Shown: one piece after another, positions 60,330-64,000 of the stretch
How positions within the stretch are numbered: the first letter of the stretch is position 1
Layout: each line of letters opens with the position of its first letter
From: Morchella semilibera
Taxonomy: Eukaryota; Ascomycota; Pezizomycetes; Pezizales; Morchellaceae
Direction: 5' to 3'
DNA length: 64,000 nucleotides
Assembly (NCBI GenBank): GCA_009192285.1
Contig: WBVU01000022.1
Span: 480,728-544,727 of the forward strand
Notes under the pieces: generated by a model
Databases searched by the model: none
What the model saw: only the letters and a program-made list of their open reading frames with translations
What the model was told of the DNA's origin: nothing
Translations under genes and position numbers: made by a program

Positions 60330-60520
60330 ACCCCTGCACCACACCACCACCACACCACACACCACCACACCACACCCACGACCACCCTGGTGCGGTCCCT
60401 AAGCGAGAAGGACCACACCACCACCACCACCACCCTGCAATCCCTTAATCGAGACCACACCACCACTACCACCACCACCAAAAACAAGCCAGACACCACA
60501 CTACCACCACCACTAAATAT
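60330..60520. repeat. (ACC)n-rich low-complexity tract
   Basis: CCACCACACCACC-type repeats in three blocks are separated by CCCTAAGCGAGAAGGACC and CCCTTAATCGAGACC. Coding potential here (His/Thr or Val-rich frames) is an artefact of the repeat. Confidence 0.75.
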
Positions 60521-60839
60521 TTAAGTCCACATCACAAGTAGAAGTACATATCAGCACCACGGCTCACTCTACTATTCAAAATTAAGCGAACCATATGTTT
60601 ATGAACCCACTACAGAACCATGTATGGGCGCCGCTCTGCCATGATATCTACTAAGACCGATTGGGACTAATGTGTAGCAATTCTTGGCGTGATCGCCATG
60701 TCCCCTCACTTCCAGTTCTCTTCACCTCTACTCTCTTCACCACCACCTTCCTTATCTCGAGTACCACCTTCATTCACCTCCATCTAAGTACCTATCTTCC
60801 TATCTCTATACTCTGACACCTATGCTGAGCTGATGTCTA

Positions 60840-63800
60840 TACAGGAGTATGCCATTTGAGGAAGGCACGGTTCCCAGCACTTAGTTGAGCAGCATATATA
60901 TAGCACTGGGGAAGAAATGGGGGGACGGGAAAGAACACACCTGAAAATCAAGCACCTGGATGAGCACGGCACCGAGCCATGGGGAGGGTTCCGAGCACTT
61001 AGCACTGCAATGGGGGGGGCGCACCGAGTACCTCGTTGAGCATGGGACTGAGAAAGGCTTTGGGGACGTCGCCGAGCACCGCACGGTTTATGCCTGAAAA
61101 TCGAGCACCTAGGTGACGGCATCGAGGGAGGCACCTGGGATAGTTCCAAGAACCTCGTTGAGAATGGGGCCAAGGAGGGAATCGGGGACGGCGACAAGTA
61201 CGCAGCCGATTTCTAAAAATCGAGCACCTAGGTGCATGGCACCGGGGGGGGGGGGTTGGGCCCTGCGTAGAGCCCCAGGCCAAATCGAGCACCCTCATGA
61301 GGACGGCACGAGGAAGGCACTTGGGACAGTTCCGATCACATAGTTCAGAACGACATCAAGAGAGGAATCGGGGACGGAAAAAAGATCAAGGATTCCGGGA
61401 GCTAGATGAGCACGGCATCGAGGAAGGGAAGGGGACGACATCGAGGAGGAAGGATGGGGCCGAGCACCCCATTGAGCATGGCACCGAGGAAGGCCTTGAT
61501 GGCGCCGAGCACACAGTGCCTGAAAATCGCGCACTAGCACGAGGAAGTCCACGCCCAAACATTGAGTACCTAGGTGAGTACGCCATCAGCACATGTGATA
61601 GTTCCGAGCACCTAGTTGACGAGATCACTGAGGAAAGGGGAAGGAGAAAGGAGGACGGGGCCGGGCACCTCATTGGGTACGGCACTGGGGGGGGGTCTGG
61701 GTACCGGGCACGCACCATACGACTGAAAATCGGGCAGCTAGGTGGGCACAGCATCGGGGAACGTGGACAGCGCCGAGGAAGGGGGATAGAGCCAGGCATC
61801 TCGTTGGGTTCGTTGGGTATGGCACCGAGGAGGGCCCTAGTGATAGCACCGAGCATGCATTCCACGCCTGAAAATCGAGCGGCACTGAGGAGGGCTTCGG
61901 GGACATCAGCAAGACTTCATTTATCTCCTGATGTCCCCTGAGCATCAGGAGACTCAAAAAATATTCAGGAGTCTCAGGAGACTCTCAGGAGACTTGGGAG
62001 ACTGTTGGGAGACTCCAGTCACAAGTTGAGTTTGCTGATGGAAGGCGCCGAGCACTTCGTTGAGCATGGCACCGAGCACGCCACGCCCGAAAATTGCGCA
62101 CCAGATGGGCACGGCATTGAGGAAGGCACCTGAGACGGTTCCGAGCACCTAGTTAAGCTCAGCACTGAGGAAAGGGGCCAGCGCCGGAGAAGGGAGACGG
62201 CGCCGAGCACTCCACGCCACCCAAAAATTGAACACTAAGGTGAGCACGCTATTGAGAATGAGCACCTAGTCCCTGCGTGAATTGACTCCTAGGATACGTT
62301 TAAATCACCTAAATCGAGTGCCTAGTGGAGTACGGCACCAAGGAAGACCCTGGGAACGGCGTTGAACACCCAGTCCACGCCCGAAAATCCTGCACATGAG
62401 GCATTGAAGAAGGAATCTAGGGCGGTTCCGAGCACCTATTTGAGCACGGCACTGAGGAAGAGGGACGGCGCTGAAGAAGGGGGGACGGCGCTGAAGAAGG
62501 GGGGACGGCGCTGAAGAAGGGGGGACGGCGCTGGGCACCGGTGAGTATGGCACTCACGAAGGCGCCGGTGACGGCGCCGAGCACGTACTATGCTCGAAAA
62601 TTGAGCACCTGGCTTAGCACCGCTCGAGGAAGGAATAGGGACGGAGGCGAGCATGCAGCCGATGCCTGAAAATCGCGCACTAGACGAGCATGACATCGAG
62701 GAAGGCACCTTAGCACAGCATAGGGACGGGGCCAACGCCGGGGAAGGGCGACGGCGCCGAGCACGCAGTCCACGCCCGTAAATCGAGAACCTAGATGAGT
62801 ACGGCACCGACGAAGGGGGGCGGGGCAAGGAGGACAGGGCCGAGCACCTCGTTGAGCATCGCACTGAGGAAGGCCCCTGCACCCAAAATCCAAATTACAC
62901 ACAGTCCCCAAAGATCGAGCACCTAGATGAGTATGCCATATCTTCCTATGTTCCCATTCCTATACTAATGTCTATACAGGTCCATTCACACCCAAAAAGA
63001 TGCTCAAGCCTGCACCTACGATTCCGGGCACCTAGATTAGCACGGCATCGAGGAAGGGACGGCGTTGAGGAAGAAGGACGGGGCCCAGCACCCCGTTGAT
63101 TATTCGGGGAAGGCCTTGGTGATAGCGCCGAGCACGCAGCTCACGCCTGAAAATAGCGCACTAGACGCACGGCCACAGCATCGAGGAAGGAACCTGGGAT
63201 GGTTCCGAGGATGCGGTCCACGCCCGGGGGTTGGGCGCCTAGGTGAGCACGCCATCAAGGAAGGCACCTGGGATAGTTCCGAGCACCTAGCGGACGAGTT
63301 CATCAAGGAAAGTAGAAGGCGCCGAGAAAAGAGGACGGGGCCGCTCACGCACTATACGCCTCAAAATCGGGCAGCTAGGTGGGCACGGCATAGGGGAAGG
63401 GGGACAGCGCCGAGGATCTCGTTGAGTGTTGCACCAAGGAAGGCCCTAGTGATAGCACCGAGCATGTCTTCCACGCCTGAAAATCGAGCGGCACTGAGGA
63501 GGGCTTCGGGGAAGGCGCCGAGCACTTCGTTGAGCATGGCACCGAGCACGCAGACCACGCCTGAAGATCGAGCACCTAGAGTACGGCATCGAGGAAGGAA
63601 TTGGGACGGCCACCCCCCAACGTATAGGATAGAACACGCTTTAAATATCGCTGAAACCTACTCTTAGTAGAGCATGGCACCGAGAAAGGTTTAGGGGACG
63701 GTGCCGAGAATGTAGCACACACGAAGATCGAGCATCTAGTTGGGCACCGCATCTAGGAAGGGGGACACCGAGGAAGGAGAACGGAACCGAACAAGTCGTT
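60840..63800. repeat. Degenerate subtelomere-type repeat array
   Basis: About 3 kb built from variants of a few phrases in the same orientation: GAAAATCGAGCACCTAGGTGAG, GCACGGCACCGAGGAAGG, CACCTGGGATAGTTCCGAGCACCTAG and GGGGACGGCGCCGAGCACG. They recur every 50-130 bp with many substitutions and indels. Nested tandem repeats occur at about 61934-62012 (CAGGAGACTC) and 62457-62532 (a 20-bp unit, GGGGGGACGGCGCTGAAGAA, about three times). Several 80-214-codon frames are open on both strands because stops are rare in the repeat. It lies directly before the telomere-like array, the usual place of subtelomeric repeats. Confidence 0.8.
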
Positions 63801-63811
63801 GAGCACGCCAC

Positions 63812-64000
63812 TAGTTAGTTAGTTAGGGTTAGTTAGGGGTTTAGTTAGGGTTAGTTAGGGTTAGTTTAGGGTTAGTTAGGGTTAGTTAGGGTTAGTTAGG
63901 GTTAGTTAGGGGTTAGTTAGGGTTAGTTAGGGTTAGTTAGGGTTAGTTAGGGTTAGTTAGGGTTAGTTAGGGTTAGTTAGGGTTAGTTAGGGTAATTAGG
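63812..64000. repeat. Telomere-like array of TTAGTTAGGG
   Basis: About nineteen copies of a 10-bp unit, TTAGTTAGGG, run to the last base. Minor variants (GGGGTTTAG, GTTTAGGG, GGGGTTAG) lie mainly near the inner end. The G-rich strand runs 5'-3' toward the right edge, the orientation of a right chromosome end. The canonical mould repeat is TTAGGG; here each TTAGGG is preceded by an extra TTAG. Whether the window edge is the true chromosome end cannot be told from the sequence. Confidence 0.85.

Noticed and set aside
59632-60375. A 247-codon minus-strand frame
   Set aside because: It runs through short repeats and the ACC tract, with an overlapping 194-codon frame on the other strand; no recognisable protein.
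61297-63667. Long open frames (up to 214 codons) near the right end
   Set aside because: They lie in degenerate repeats, are open on both strands, show no domain and follow the repeat period.

Overview
The window looks like the distal arm of a filamentous ascomycete (Pezizomycotina) chromosome. Genes are sparse and split by short GT-AG introns, mostly 47-118 bp and often with CTAAC/CTAAT-like branch sites. The proteins are typical of moulds: a tyrosinase, a family-27 alpha-galactosidase, a CBM18 chitin deacetylase, a CBM1 secreted protein, a LaeA-like methyltransferase relic, a HeLo-like/ankyrin protein and a large NACHT-ankyrin NLR. I cannot name the species. No bacterial, viral or organellar gene was seen. 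All exon boundaries were worked out by hand from splice signals and recalled family consensus, so they are predictions.

Layout. 1-5.3 kb: gene-free, repeat-bearing. 5.3-7.2 kb: tyrosinase (+). 11.6-13.3 kb: alpha-galactosidase (+). 14.8-16.1 kb: chitin deacetylase (-). 22.0-23.1 kb: CBM1 protein (-). 25.8-28.5 kb: RecQ-family helicase (+). 30.35-32.4 kb: HeLo-like/ankyrin protein (+). 33.9-35.3 kb: methyltransferase pseudogene (-). 35.3-42.3 kb: gene-free, AT-rich, with a TIR element and a long GA microsatellite. 42.4-47.8 kb, perhaps starting at 48.1 kb: NACHT-ankyrin NLR (-). 48.7-51.4 kb: four short inverted-repeat elements. 51.4-59.8 kb: dispersed repeats and two weak ORFs. 59.9-63.8 kb: low-complexity and degenerate subtelomere-type repeats. 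63.8-64.0 kb: about 19 copies of a 10-bp telomere-like unit, TTAGTTAGGG, running to the last base.

How the genes fit together. Three genes encode secreted proteins acting on polysaccharides (galactosides, chitin/chitosan, cellulose-binding), fitting a saprotrophic or plant-associated fungus. Two encode non-self-recognition/regulated-cell-death type proteins, both with ankyrin sensors, of which only one has a NACHT NTPase. There is no operon-like organisation. The chromosome-end setting, many miniature inverted-repeat elements and a decayed methyltransferase fit a fast-evolving accessory region. The points most worth following up are the non-canonical telomere-like array, the near-identical ankyrin repeats of the NLR, the HeLo-like/ankyrin protein without an NTPase, the uncharacterised C-terminal domain of the CBM1 protein, and the cluster of miniature elements.
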